Source: Loki-b32 sp048941605 (GTDB lineage: Archaea > Asgardarchaeota > Lokiarchaeia > Sigyniarchaeales > SOKP01). Taken from it: DNA of 32,148 nt. The position numbers and the translations under genes were made by a program. The notes below the pieces were generated by a model. That model ran no database searches. It had not been told where the DNA came from and was given only the letters and a program-made list of their open reading frames with translations. The DNA lies in contig JBHLNL010000020.1 in the NCBI GenBank assembly GCA_048941605.1, positions 1 to 32,148 on the forward strand, given 5' to 3'. Shown piece by piece: positions 17,169 to 24,167 of this stretch (the first letter of the stretch is position 1; each line of letters opens with the position of its first letter).

Positions 17169-17473
17169 TCCTTCTTATTTTCTTGGTTATTTTCTCGTCT
17201 TACTACAATTTTTAATACAGGTCCTAAAGCATCTTGCACCATTGGTTCCAATATATCTGCTTTCATTAAGATCAAGCAACAAGGTTTTTCTCCTGTTCCC
17301 ACATTTATTATTGCAAATTTATCCCCTTCTTTTATATTTTCTTTTTCTCGGAGATCTTTCGGTAATAATATTTGCCCTTTTTTATCAACAGTCACAAGTG
17401 CTTCAACCTTACAGCATTGTGAATCTGTGGTTGATGGGTCACAAGCACAATTTTGATTATCTTGTCCGGACAT
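17165..17473 (-). CDS. HgcC-like Cys-rich AbrB-type protein
   Basis: The short protein has a Cys-rich head (NCACDPSTTDSQCC) and an AbrB/SpoVT-type swapped-hairpin segment, VEALVTVDKKGQILLPKDLREK.NIKEGDKFAIIN. A second CC pair (EKPCCLILMKAD) lies near residue 75. CC.VEA.VTVD..GQ..LPK followed by CC resembles proteins named HgcC, described beside hgcAB of mercury methylators and also found without them. Start is taken as ATG at 17473 (102 residues) because a TATA box lies 23-30 bases upstream. A longer frame from ATG at 17515 would add 14 basic residues. The protein could be a metal-thiol-sensing DNA binder regulating the operon; that is inference. First gene of the operon. Confidence 0.78.
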   Translation of the reverse strand: MSGQDNQNCACDPSTTDSQCCKVEALVTVDKKGQILLPKDLREKENIKEGDKFAIINVGTGEKPCCLILMKADILEPMVQDALGPVLKIVVRRENNQENKKE

Positions 17474-17495
17474 ATTTATTATAAGAATTTTTTTC

Positions 17496-17503
17496 TTTAT
17501 AAA
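17496..17503 (-). promoter_or_regulatory. TATA box of the HgcC-like/arsM operon
   Basis: TTTATAAA, centred 26 bases before ATG 17473, predicts a transcription start at the ATG (leaderless). It sits directly beneath the four tandem 9-bp repeats. Confidence 0.6.
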
Positions 17504-17507
17504 CTTT

Positions 17508-17543
17508 TTCCTCATTTTCCCTATTTTCCTACTTATCCTACTT
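17508..17543 (-). repeat. Four tandem 9-bp repeats in the HgcC-like operon promoter
   Basis: Read on the minus strand, the units are AAGTAGGAT, AAGTAGGAA, AATAGGGAA and AATGAGGAA, end to end, finishing four bases before the TATA box. The last unit abuts the TATA flank, where a BRE would lie. The nine-base period differs from the 10.5-bp helical turn, so sites would rotate around the helix. A fifth, looser copy (AAGTAGCAGG, plus strand, 17576-17585) lies toward the divergent gene. Confidence 0.55.
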
Positions 17544-17624
17544 TTCGAATTTTATTTTAGACTTATTAAAATATCAAGTAGCAGGTTGAAGAAATATATA
17601 ATAAAGAATATGAGTAAAATTGTA

Positions 17625-17632
17625 ATATAAAT
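17625..17632 (+). promoter_or_regulatory. TATA box of the divergent Cys-rich membrane protein gene
   Basis: ATATAAAT lies 23-30 bases before TTG at 17655, predicting a leaderless mRNA that starts at or beside that TTG. This supports the TTG start. Confidence 0.5.
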
Positions 17633-17654
17633 CTGCAATTAAAAATGATTAGAA

Positions 17655-18287
17655 TTGAAGAATTCACATGATATCTGTATTTGGAGAGATACTTCCGAGT
17701 GCAAAGAGTGCTCAATTAATGAAGTTCTAATCTGTCATTTTCATATTAAATACTTATTGAGTTTCATTTTCTTCTTTTTTATTTTTGCTATCACTTCTTT
17801 TATTGGTGTTATCCTATCCGGTTATGGTTGGTACTTATTAGGATGGCTTGGGTTTTGGTTGGTTTTTTTTGAAGTTTGGGAGATTCGAATTCTATGTAGT
17901 CATTGTCCTTTTTATGCTGAAGAAGGGAGAACCTTACATTGTATTGCTAATTATAGCAGCCTTAAACTCTGGAAATATCGTCCTGGGCCTATGAGTGTAT
18001 CCGAAAAGATCCAATTGCTAATTGGTTTTATTATTCTTGTTGGTTATCCCTTAATTTTCTTGATATTAGGTAGTCAATTTATCTTATTAATAATATTAGT
18101 TATAGAGATTTTCGGTTTTTTTAGTTTTTTAATATTAAAAAGATGTGGGAGATGTGTTAATTTCTCTTGTCCTTTTAATCGAGTAAAAAAAGATTGTGTT
18201 GATACTTTTCTCAAAAACAATCCAATAATGAGAAAAGCTTGGGAAGAAAAAGGGTATAACATTTCAAATAATTATGTTCTTTCTTGA
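17655..18287 (+). CDS. Cys-rich polytopic membrane protein of unknown function
   Basis: The 210-residue protein has a short cytosolic head with four Cys (C8, C16, C19, C27; CIWRDTSECKECS), then two membrane segments (about 32-52 and 55-75). Next comes a loop with LCSHCPFYAEEGRTLHC and KLWKYRPGPMS. Two more membrane segments follow (about 118-140 and 143-162), and then KRCGRCVNFSCPFNRVKKDC. The three Cys clusters could bind metals or Fe-S clusters at the membrane. The family was not recognised with certainty. It is divergent from the HgcC-like/arsM operon across a 139-base region with matching promoters, so shared control is plausible. Start is TTG, no Shine-Dalgarno, supported by the TATA position. 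Confidence 0.72.
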   Translation: MKNSHDICIWRDTSECKECSINEVLICHFHIKYLLSFIFFFFIFAITSFIGVILSGYGWYLLGWLGFWLVFFEVWEIRILCSHCPFYAEEGRTLHCIANYSSLKLWKYRPGPMSVSEKIQLLIGFIILVGYPLIFLILGSQFILLIILVIEIFGFFSFLILKRCGRCVNFSCPFNRVKKDCVDTFLKNNPIMRKAWEEKGYNISNNYVLS

Positions 18288-18341
18288 TTTCTCAACCTAC
18301 TTAGTAATAAATATTAAATTAAACTGAATTTTACTTAGATC

Positions 18342-18758
18342 ATGTCTGAACCTAATCCCCTTAAATCAAAAGGATTTCACCCATATGGAGATTTAATCGG
18401 TTTTAAATTCACTAAACTGAAAAAGGGATATTCCCAATGTGTTTTACAGATTAATAAGAACCACTTTAATCCCCATAAAACCGTGCATGGAGCAGTTATG
18501 TATTCAATGGCCGATACAGGGATGGGCGGAGCATTATATTCTTTATTAGAAAAAGATGAATCATGCGCTACTGTAGAGATTAAAATTATATACTTTAAAG
18601 CCGTAAGAAGAGGGATAATTACTTGCGATACTAAGGTAATTCACAGAGGTAAATCTTTCGGAGTTCTTGAATCTGAGATTTACAATGAGGAAGCCTTGGT
18701 TTCAAAAGCTTATGGGACATTTTCAATTTTTAAGCTTGAGAAACCAAGAGAGTATTAA
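18342..18758 (+). CDS. PaaI-type hotdog thioesterase
   Basis: The 138-residue hotdog protein contains HFNPHKTVHGAVMYSMADTGMGGALYSL (near residues 41-68). It has the HG.....AD..... pattern of PaaI/acyl-CoA thioesterases, with the conserved His and Asp. Later strands read TVEIKIIYFKAVRRGIITCDTKVIHRGKSFGVLES. It probably hydrolyses an aryl- or acyl-CoA. ATG has no ribosome binding site; an A+T-rich TATA-like stretch at about -30 suggests a leaderless transcript. Confidence 0.88.
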   Translation: MSEPNPLKSKGFHPYGDLIGFKFTKLKKGYSQCVLQINKNHFNPHKTVHGAVMYSMADTGMGGALYSLLEKDESCATVEIKIIYFKAVRRGIITCDTKVIHRGKSFGVLESEIYNEEALVSKAYGTFSIFKLEKPREY

Positions 18759-18862
18759 TATAGTTATAATCTTAATATTTTGACTCCAAATTCAAATTGG
18801 AGTAAACTTTTTTATAATTTTTATATAAAATTCGTTAAGAAAAAAAAAGTGATAAGCAAGGT

Positions 18863-19648
18863 ATGATAGAGAATAGTAATGCAATGAATGATACATTAAA
18901 AACAATTTTTAACCTAAGATCAATTCGTAATTTTTCTGAAAGGGAAATATCTAAATACAACTTAAACTTAATAATTAAAGCATCTATGCGAGCAGCGAAT
19001 GCATCGGGAAGACAAAGTTATTCCATAATAGTTATTGATGAGAAAAATCTTTTAGAAAAATATTTTTATGTTGCAGATAAAGGATTACTTTTTTGTGTAG
19101 ATTACAATCGGTTAATGGATACTGCAAAATATTTAAACCATAATTATGCATTGAATAATTTAAGATTCTTTGTAACAGGCGCTACAGATACAATTCTTGC
19201 TGCCCAAACAGCAGCGATTGCTGCAAAATCTCTTGGGATTGACTCGCTATTTACCAATAGCATTCATAGAGAAGAATTAGATATATTATTTGATGATTTC
19301 AACCTACCTAAGAAATATTGCTTTCCTTTAATCGCACTTTGTTTAGGTTATGCTTCCAGAGAACCTAATGTTTTGAAAGGCCGTTTAACTGGTTTAGGAG
19401 TGGTTCATTACAATAAATATCAACGATTAAATGAGAAAGAATTAGGAGATATTATACAAGAATATGATGATGAGAAAAATCATTTAGATCTTCCTAAAAA
19501 AGATTGGAGAGAAGCAGGTTTTAATCATTTTTTAGATTGGTTCTATACTGTATGGTCTCGAGAATTACCTGCAGAAAAGTTGAAGGAATTTCATTTAACT
19601 CTAAAGAATACTGGTTTTATAGATCCAGAATGGTATCATGAAAAATAA
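18863..19648 (+). CDS. Nitroreductase family FMN oxidoreductase (second)
   Basis: The 261-residue protein has an FMN-binding start (NLRSIRNFSEREIS), then ASMRAANASGRQSYSIIVID. Helix AAQTAAIAAKSLGIDSLF and strand PLIALCLGYASREP complete the nitroreductase core. The central part is shorter than usual and lacks the long cap insertion. A C-terminal tail (KDWREAGFNHFLDWFYTVWSRELP) adds aromatic residues that could cover the active site. It is distant from the nitroreductase at 5.3 kb. It could start at M8 (18884) instead. Confidence 0.82.
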   Translation: MIENSNAMNDTLKTIFNLRSIRNFSEREISKYNLNLIIKASMRAANASGRQSYSIIVIDEKNLLEKYFYVADKGLLFCVDYNRLMDTAKYLNHNYALNNLRFFVTGATDTILAAQTAAIAAKSLGIDSLFTNSIHREELDILFDDFNLPKKYCFPLIALCLGYASREPNVLKGRLTGLGVVHYNKYQRLNEKELGDIIQEYDDEKNHLDLPKKDWREAGFNHFLDWFYTVWSRELPAEKLKEFHLTLKNTGFIDPEWYHEK

Positions 19649-19691
19649 ATAAGTTCTATATATTCTAAATAAAAACTTGGGGAAGAGAAAT

Positions 19692-20036
19692 ATGAAAGAT
19701 AAAAAATGCCGAGTTGTTGAAGATTATAACTCTCCTTACACTGAACCACTCATAATTGCTAAAGGTGAAGTTTTAACAATTAGTGAAAAAGATAGTGAAT
19801 GGTCTGGATGGATTTGGTGTACAACTAAAACTGGAAAAAGTCGTTGGGTCCCAGAAAATTATCTTGAAATAAAAGGTAGATTAGGGAAAATGAATCAAGA
19901 TTACAATGCAACGGAATTATCTGTTAAAACTGGAGAAGAATTAATCATAAAAAAACAAGAAGCTGAATGGTTTTGGGTTGTTAATCAACAGGCTAAAAGT
20001 GGCTGGGTTCCAATTAAAAATGTTAAAGTCTTGTAA
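19692..20036 (+). CDS. Small protein of two tandem SH3-like domains
   Basis: The protein is 114 residues from ATG at 19692, preceded by GGGGAAGAG four bases upstream. Both halves have the same plan: Tyr-x-Ser-Pro or Tyr-Asn-Ala, a diverging acidic turn with GE, then a Trp pair and G-W-V-P. Half 1: VVEDYNSPYTEPL, KGEVLTI, EWSGWIWC, SRWVPENYLEI. Half 2: NQDYNATELSV, GEELIIK, EWFWVV, SGWVPIKNV. These match SH3 ALYDY, WW and GWVP.NY motifs, including the conserved Pro and Tyr of a peptide groove in half 1. A bacterial-type SH3 fold is possible too. It converges with a small GTPase gene, 22 bases apart. Its ligand is unknown. Confidence 0.72.
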   Translation: MKDKKCRVVEDYNSPYTEPLIIAKGEVLTISEKDSEWSGWIWCTTKTGKSRWVPENYLEIKGRLGKMNQDYNATELSVKTGEELIIKKQEAEWFWVVNQQAKSGWVPIKNVKVL

Positions 20037-20058
20037 TTATTTTTGATTATTGTTAGAT

Positions 20059-20616
20059 TCACTTTAGTTTTAAGCTAATGTATCCTTTATGACTAAGGAT
20101 TTCTTTCAGTAAAACTTTAAATGCTTTTTCTACATTTTCACCAGTTTTAGAAGAAGACTCAACATAGCCATATAAACCATGCAACTTCATTAAATCTATT
20201 GCCTCTTCCTTTGTACAAACTCTTTGATCTTTGAGATCTAGTTTGCTTCCAACTATTATAAAAGGTATATTCTTACATGTTTTTCTAAATTCTGGGAGCC
20301 AATTTATAATATTAATTAGACTTTCATAATTAGTAAGATCATACATAAAGATTCCTCCAGATGATCCTTGAGCATAAGAGTTAATTAAGAATTTAAACTT
20401 GTCTTCACCACCAAAATCCCATACTTGAAGTGTCAACTTGCCATTATTCGTTTCTAAGAGTTTGATGTGGATTGCTGCTCCTAGTGTTGATTTAATATTT
20501 TCAAGAAACGTGTTTGTGAGATAACGATTTATAAATGTTGTTTTTCCAACACCACTATCCCCGAAAACGCAAATCTTGTAGGTTAAATTTAGTTCTTTGT
20601 GATTAGATCCTTCCAT
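20059..20616 (-). CDS. Ras/Rab-like small GTPase, copy 1
   Basis: 185-residue small GTPase: G1 GDSGVGKT (19-26), switch I Thr44 (STLGA), G3 WDFGG (66-70), G4 SKLD (124-127), G5 SSK (155-157). The residue matching Ras Gln61, just after WDFGG, is Glu71. Ser21 matches Ras Gly12, normal for Rabs. No C-terminal Cys exists, so it is not prenylated; the C-terminus ends ISLKLK. It belongs to the Rab-like Asgard GTPases. Its paralog lies 1.2 kb away across a membrane protein gene. Both have an identical ATATTCATAA 23-32 bases before ATG. Gln61-to-Glu may slow or alter hydrolysis (inferred). Confidence 0.92.
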   Translation of the reverse strand: MEGSNHKELNLTYKICVFGDSGVGKTTFINRYLTNTFLENIKSTLGAAIHIKLLETNNGKLTLQVWDFGGEDKFKFLINSYAQGSSGGIFMYDLTNYESLINIINWLPEFRKTCKNIPFIIVGSKLDLKDQRVCTKEEAIDLMKLHGLYGYVESSSKTGENVEKAFKVLLKEILSHKGYISLKLK

Positions 20617-20638
20617 TTCTAAATTACTCTAAACTTAG

Positions 20639-20648
20639 TTATGAATAT
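20639..20648 (-). promoter_or_regulatory. Conserved ATATTCATAA element upstream of GTPase copy 1
   Basis: Minus-strand ATATTCATAA begins 32 bases before the ATG, at the position of a TATA box for a leaderless transcript. The same ten bases sit at exactly the same distance in front of copy 2. It may be the promoter itself or a duplicated regulatory site. Confidence 0.45.
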
Positions 20649-20820
20649 CCATGAGTTTATTCCAGATAATAAACTTTTCTTATACCGTTATATATCGTTC
20701 TGTTAGTTTTGAAAGAAATATATCTTATAGTTAATATTAATCTGTATTTAAAAGTTTAGTTCTTTGAATTGATAAGTTATTTAGAATATAAAAATATCTT
20801 CCAGTGGGATGATTTTTTAA

Positions 20821-21759
20821 TCAATTAACACTGTTTGAATTTCTTGGTTCTTTTTTAAATTCAAAAGTAATAACTGCAGTATCTTCAATACCTAATTTTT
20901 TACTAATCTTTCTAATATAGCTGATCCTCCTTTTTTTAATTATATCATTAATAATTACTGTAGGAACTAAAGATAATGTCAAATATAGAGGCATTCCTAA
21001 CCATAAAATTAAGCTAGGAATATTAAAAGTATTTCCAGGTAATCCAAAATTAGCAACAAATTTGGTTATAAAGTCATTTACAACTAGAATATAAGTAATA
21101 ATTGCCCCAATACCTGCATAACTTCTAAGAATCGTTTGAAACCATTCACCTATAGAACGTAAAACAAATGGTTCAGTTGAATTCTCTATTTTTTGTTTGT
21201 TTGAATAAATTATTCCTGAGTCATTCAAGAACCAAACTGATGAAAAGAACATTGTTGCCAATCCAAAAGTTAACATTAATAAAATTGCGTCAGCAAAAAA
21301 TCTTGTTAACATAGGGATTCTAGAAACAGTATCAAAGATATTTGTTACATCTGCAGTTAATATGAATTCAATAATAGCAGGAGTAAAAAGTATAGAAGAA
21401 AGATTAATAGCCATTAATATTGGAAAGAAACTTTGAGAAAACAATGATAATTTTTCTGTTCTTTGTTCTACCTGAATTCCATAATACATTTTTGATCCAA
21501 AAAATTTCGTATGCAAGTATAAAATAATTGGACTTATAAGATAACCTCCAATAATTAACCCAATTAACGCAGAAAGAGGAAGAATAATAATGAAGATCAT
21601 TCCAAGTTGTAAAAGAATATCATCTAAAGGTAAAAGACGAGTTAATGCTAGTGGAATCTCTGGTCTAAATAATACCTCTAAAACACTTATTAAAATTATC
21701 CAAAAAACGACATAAACAACAAATGCTATTATTAATTTTTTGTACTTTGAAAAATTCAT
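20821..21759 (-). CDS. Polytopic membrane protein of unknown function between two GTPase genes
   Basis: The 312-residue protein shows about six to seven hydrophobic segments: near 8-28, 45-85, 108-135, 150-175, 210-235 and 245-270. A charged C-terminal tail of about 40 residues follows (KKRRISYIRKISKKLGIEDTA, then KKEPRNSNSVN). No catalytic motif is evident and no family was recognised. It starts 12 bases below the end of GTPase copy 2, so it is very likely in the same transcript and may be an interaction partner or an anchor for an unprenylated GTPase. The basic tail would suit a cytosolic contact surface; this is inferred. Confidence 0.72.
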   Translation of the reverse strand: MNFSKYKKLIIAFVVYVVFWIILISVLEVLFRPEIPLALTRLLPLDDILLQLGMIFIIILPLSALIGLIIGGYLISPIILYLHTKFFGSKMYYGIQVEQRTEKLSLFSQSFFPILMAINLSSILFTPAIIEFILTADVTNIFDTVSRIPMLTRFFADAILLMLTFGLATMFFSSVWFLNDSGIIYSNKQKIENSTEPFVLRSIGEWFQTILRSYAGIGAIITYILVVNDFITKFVANFGLPGNTFNIPSLILWLGMPLYLTLSLVPTVIINDIIKKRRISYIRKISKKLGIEDTAVITFEFKKEPRNSNSVN

Positions 21760-21771
21760 AGAATTATCAAT

Positions 21772-22329
21772 TCACTTAAATTTTAAGTAACTATATCCTC
21801 TATCATCAAGGATTTTACGTAATAAAACTCTAAATACTAATTCTACATTTTCTCCTGTTTTTGATGAACATTCAATATATTTATAGAATTTATATGATTT
21901 AATTATGCCTAACACTTCATTTTTTTGACAAACTCTTTGTTGTTTAAGGTCTAGTTTACTACCAACCATAATGAGAGGTATATATCTAACTGTCATCCCA
22001 AATTCTGGAAGCCATTCACTTAAAGCAAGTAAACTTTCATAATTAGTAAGATCAAACATAAAAATTCCTCCAACTGAACCCCGAGCATAAGATGATATCA
22101 GGAATTTAAACCTTTTTTGACCACCAAAATCCCATACTTGAAGTGTTATTTTTCCATTCTCTAACTCTAAGTATTTTACATGGATTGTTGCCCCAAGAGT
22201 CGCTAGTGTATTTTCATGAAATTCATTTGTGATATAACGATCTACCAATGTTGTCTTTCCAACACCTCTATCTCCGAAAATACTAATCTTGTATGTTAGT
22301 TTTCGCGCTTCTTTCCTAACTCCTTCCAT
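21772..22329 (-). CDS. Ras/Rab-like small GTPase, copy 2
   Basis: 185 residues, the same length as copy 1 and colinear with it throughout, with over half the residues identical by eye. G1 is GDRGVGKT (19-26), so Arg21 occupies the position of Ras Gly12; Gln71 (WDFGGQ), matching Gln61, is kept. G4 is SKLD and G5 SSK, with no C-terminal Cys. In Ras, Arg at position 12 blocks GTP hydrolysis with GAP; whether that holds here is unproven. Copy 1 shows the opposite pattern (normal Ser21, Glu71). The gene heads a transcript with the membrane protein; copy 1 follows after a 204-base gap with its own ATATTCATAA element. Confidence 0.92.
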   Translation of the reverse strand: MEGVRKEARKLTYKISIFGDRGVGKTTLVDRYITNEFHENTLATLGATIHVKYLELENGKITLQVWDFGGQKRFKFLISSYARGSVGGIFMFDLTNYESLLALSEWLPEFGMTVRYIPLIMVGSKLDLKQQRVCQKNEVLGIIKSYKFYKYIECSSKTGENVELVFRVLLRKILDDRGYSYLKFK

Positions 22330-22351
22330 TTTTAAATAACTGTTATTTTTT

Positions 22352-22361
22352 TTATGAATAT
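22352..22361 (-). promoter_or_regulatory. Conserved ATATTCATAA element upstream of GTPase copy 2
   Basis: The ten bases are identical to those before copy 1 and begin 32 bases before the ATG in both. The sequence between element and ATG differs between the two genes, which argues for selection or a recent duplication with decay around it. Confidence 0.45.
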
Positions 22362-22543
22362 TAATGTATTAGATCTTATACTATTAATTGTATTATAACA
22401 AATAAAATAAATTTAAATAGATTTCTTCGATTAATAAATTTAAAATAATATCCTTGAAGGTTTGTTGACCTATAACCTTTTGATTAATTGAGGGATTCAA
22501 AATTATAAAACGTATTTAAAGAACAGATCCAGAAATTAGATAA

Positions 22544-22879
22544 TTATTTTTCACTTATCCCCCCCAATACTTGCTCCATTTTTTTTCGATATAGTTCAAA
22601 GGCTTCTCGACCTTTATTACTAAGTTTTAACATTGTTTGGGGTTTTTTACCCTTAAATCTTTTTTGAACATCAACATATCCAGCAGATTCGAGTTTACTT
22701 AAGTGAGAAGATAAATTTCCGTCAGTAAGTCTAGTTTGATTTCTCAAGAAAACGAAATCTGCGCTCTCAACGACATATAAATATGACATAATCATCAACC
22801 TAGCAGGCTCATGAATGATTTTATCAATATCACTGAGAGGTTGAATAATATCCTCCGATTCCGTCTTCTTTTTTGCCAT
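22544..22879 (-). CDS. Winged-helix transcriptional regulator
   Basis: The 111-residue protein has a single wHTH domain: IDKIIHEPARLMIMSYL, SADFVFLRNQTRLTDGNLSSHLSKLESAGYV (helix-turn-helix near 45-70), and a wing with KRFKGKKPQTMLKLSNKG. Residues 18-30 (HEPARL) and the GNLSSHLSKLE recognition helix fit the ArsR/MarR-like regulators that are often found beside membrane-protein genes. There is no extra ligand domain. AGGTGG sits six bases before the ATG. It is the last gene of a long membrane-protein operon; autoregulation of that block is plausible (inferred). Confidence 0.88.
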   Translation of the reverse strand: MAKKKTESEDIIQPLSDIDKIIHEPARLMIMSYLYVVESADFVFLRNQTRLTDGNLSSHLSKLESAGYVDVQKRFKGKKPQTMLKLSNKGREAFELYRKKMEQVLGGISEK

Positions 22880-22889
22880 TAAGCACCAC

Positions 22890-23525
22890 CTATTTTGACA
22901 AAGTATACTTCCTTAAAAAGGAAATAAAATAAACTAAACCGATAAATACAATGACTCCTCCTAAAGGGCTAAAGACAATAATTATATCCAAAGGAACACC
23001 AATAATAGGAGTTAATAAGTCTGCTAAAAACAATCCCAATCCTATAGATAAGGCATAGTAATATAATCTTGTAAAATCTAAGAAATATGCTACAATACAA
23101 AATGGTATTGTAAAAACTCCAAATCCTAGAATTAGTGTTATAAGTAGAGGTTGGATATCTGCATAATTCAATATACCAGAAAGGGGTAAAATGAATAAAA
23201 CTATGTTTAATATAAATACAACAAAAAGAAATATTTTTAATTTTAATAATTTTGACGTGCGTTTTGCTCCGAATTTAACATACCCTATCCGAGGCACTGT
23301 AATATATTTTTTTCCTAAGTAGAATATTAAAAATGCGATGGCACAAAAAACAATCGAAAAAGTAAGTGTATCCCAAAATTCAGGTAAATTGATAAACATA
23401 CTAAATAATGGCCCTAATCCAATGTTCAAAACAAGCAGTCCAAGAAATATATCCCAGATACCATCTTCAAATGTTGACCTATAGGCTTTTTTCTCAAGTG
23501 ATTTTAAATCAATATTTTCTGTCAT
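22890..23525 (-). CDS. Membrane protein of tandem triplicated family, copy 3
   Basis: 211 residues with about six hydrophobic segments. Family marks: IDLKSLEKKAYRSTFEDG near the start, then TM1-TM2 with IFLGLLVLNIGLG, and KYITVPRIGYVKFG after TM2. FTRLYYYALSIGLGLFLADLL comes near the end, and the C-terminus reads FLRKYTLSK. It is most like copy 1 (24168-24815), and copy 2 is more distant. The gene starts three bases after the previous stop, so it is co-translated. Function unknown. Confidence 0.8.
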   Translation of the reverse strand: MTENIDLKSLEKKAYRSTFEDGIWDIFLGLLVLNIGLGPLFSMFINLPEFWDTLTFSIVFCAIAFLIFYLGKKYITVPRIGYVKFGAKRTSKLLKLKIFLFVVFILNIVLFILPLSGILNYADIQPLLITLILGFGVFTIPFCIVAYFLDFTRLYYYALSIGLGLFLADLLTPIIGVPLDIIIVFSPLGGVIVFIGLVYFISFLRKYTLSK

Positions 23526-23528
23526 ATT

Positions 23529-24164
23529 TTAAGCCATCTCCTCTTTTGATAATGGATATTTTTTAAGAAATTGAATAAATATTGCCAATCCTATAATAAA
23601 AATAATACCCCCTACAGTCCCATATGATAAAAGCCATCGAATTCTATAATCAAAAAGATCATGAAATAGCTCATTGAGAAAAATTGCGAACCAAATAAGA
23701 ATTCCAATAAGATATGATCTAGGATATTTCAGTAGATATGCTATTGTAGCGAAAAGAGGCATAATAAATAACCCTACAATTAAAATAAACAGAATCCCTT
23801 CAACATGTATCCCAGGGCCATTTCCAACGACCAATAATATAATAAAAATTATTTGAATTATAAATTGAGTAGAAGTAACTATTATTAATTTCCTTCTTAT
23901 TGATTTAAGCGAAGGACCTAATTTTACAATACCTATTCTTGGTTGTATAACATATTTGAAAACAAAGAGAACAGCTAAACATGCTATAAAAACAAGTATC
24001 GCCGGCCATAAGAAATATCGATATGGTGAAGGTAAACTCTCACGGAAAATAGGCCCAAAAGCCATACCCCCCACTACAAAACCAATTATTATCTCAAAAA
24101 AACCATGTTGAGCAGTTTTAAGAATATTTTTTTCAATAAGTTTTAAATCTATTTTTTTACTCAT
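23529..24164 (-). CDS. Membrane protein of tandem triplicated family, copy 2
   Basis: 211 residues, six predicted membrane segments. It has the same plan as its neighbours but is the most divergent: IDLKLIEKNILKTAQHGFFEIIIG, KYVIQPRIGIVKLG after TM2, and YPRSYLIGILIW in place of the conserved TRLYY. It ends FLKKYPLSKEEMA. It begins three bases after the stop of copy 1. Function unknown; the conserved PR-I/L-G-x-V-K motif is probably cytosolic and may bind a partner or lipid headgroup (speculative). Confidence 0.8.
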   Translation of the reverse strand: MSKKIDLKLIEKNILKTAQHGFFEIIIGFVVGGMAFGPIFRESLPSPYRYFLWPAILVFIACLAVLFVFKYVIQPRIGIVKLGPSLKSIRRKLIIVTSTQFIIQIIFIILLVVGNGPGIHVEGILFILIVGLFIMPLFATIAYLLKYPRSYLIGILIWFAIFLNELFHDLFDYRIRWLLSYGTVGGIIFIIGLAIFIQFLKKYPLSKEEMA

Positions 24165-24167
24165 ATT

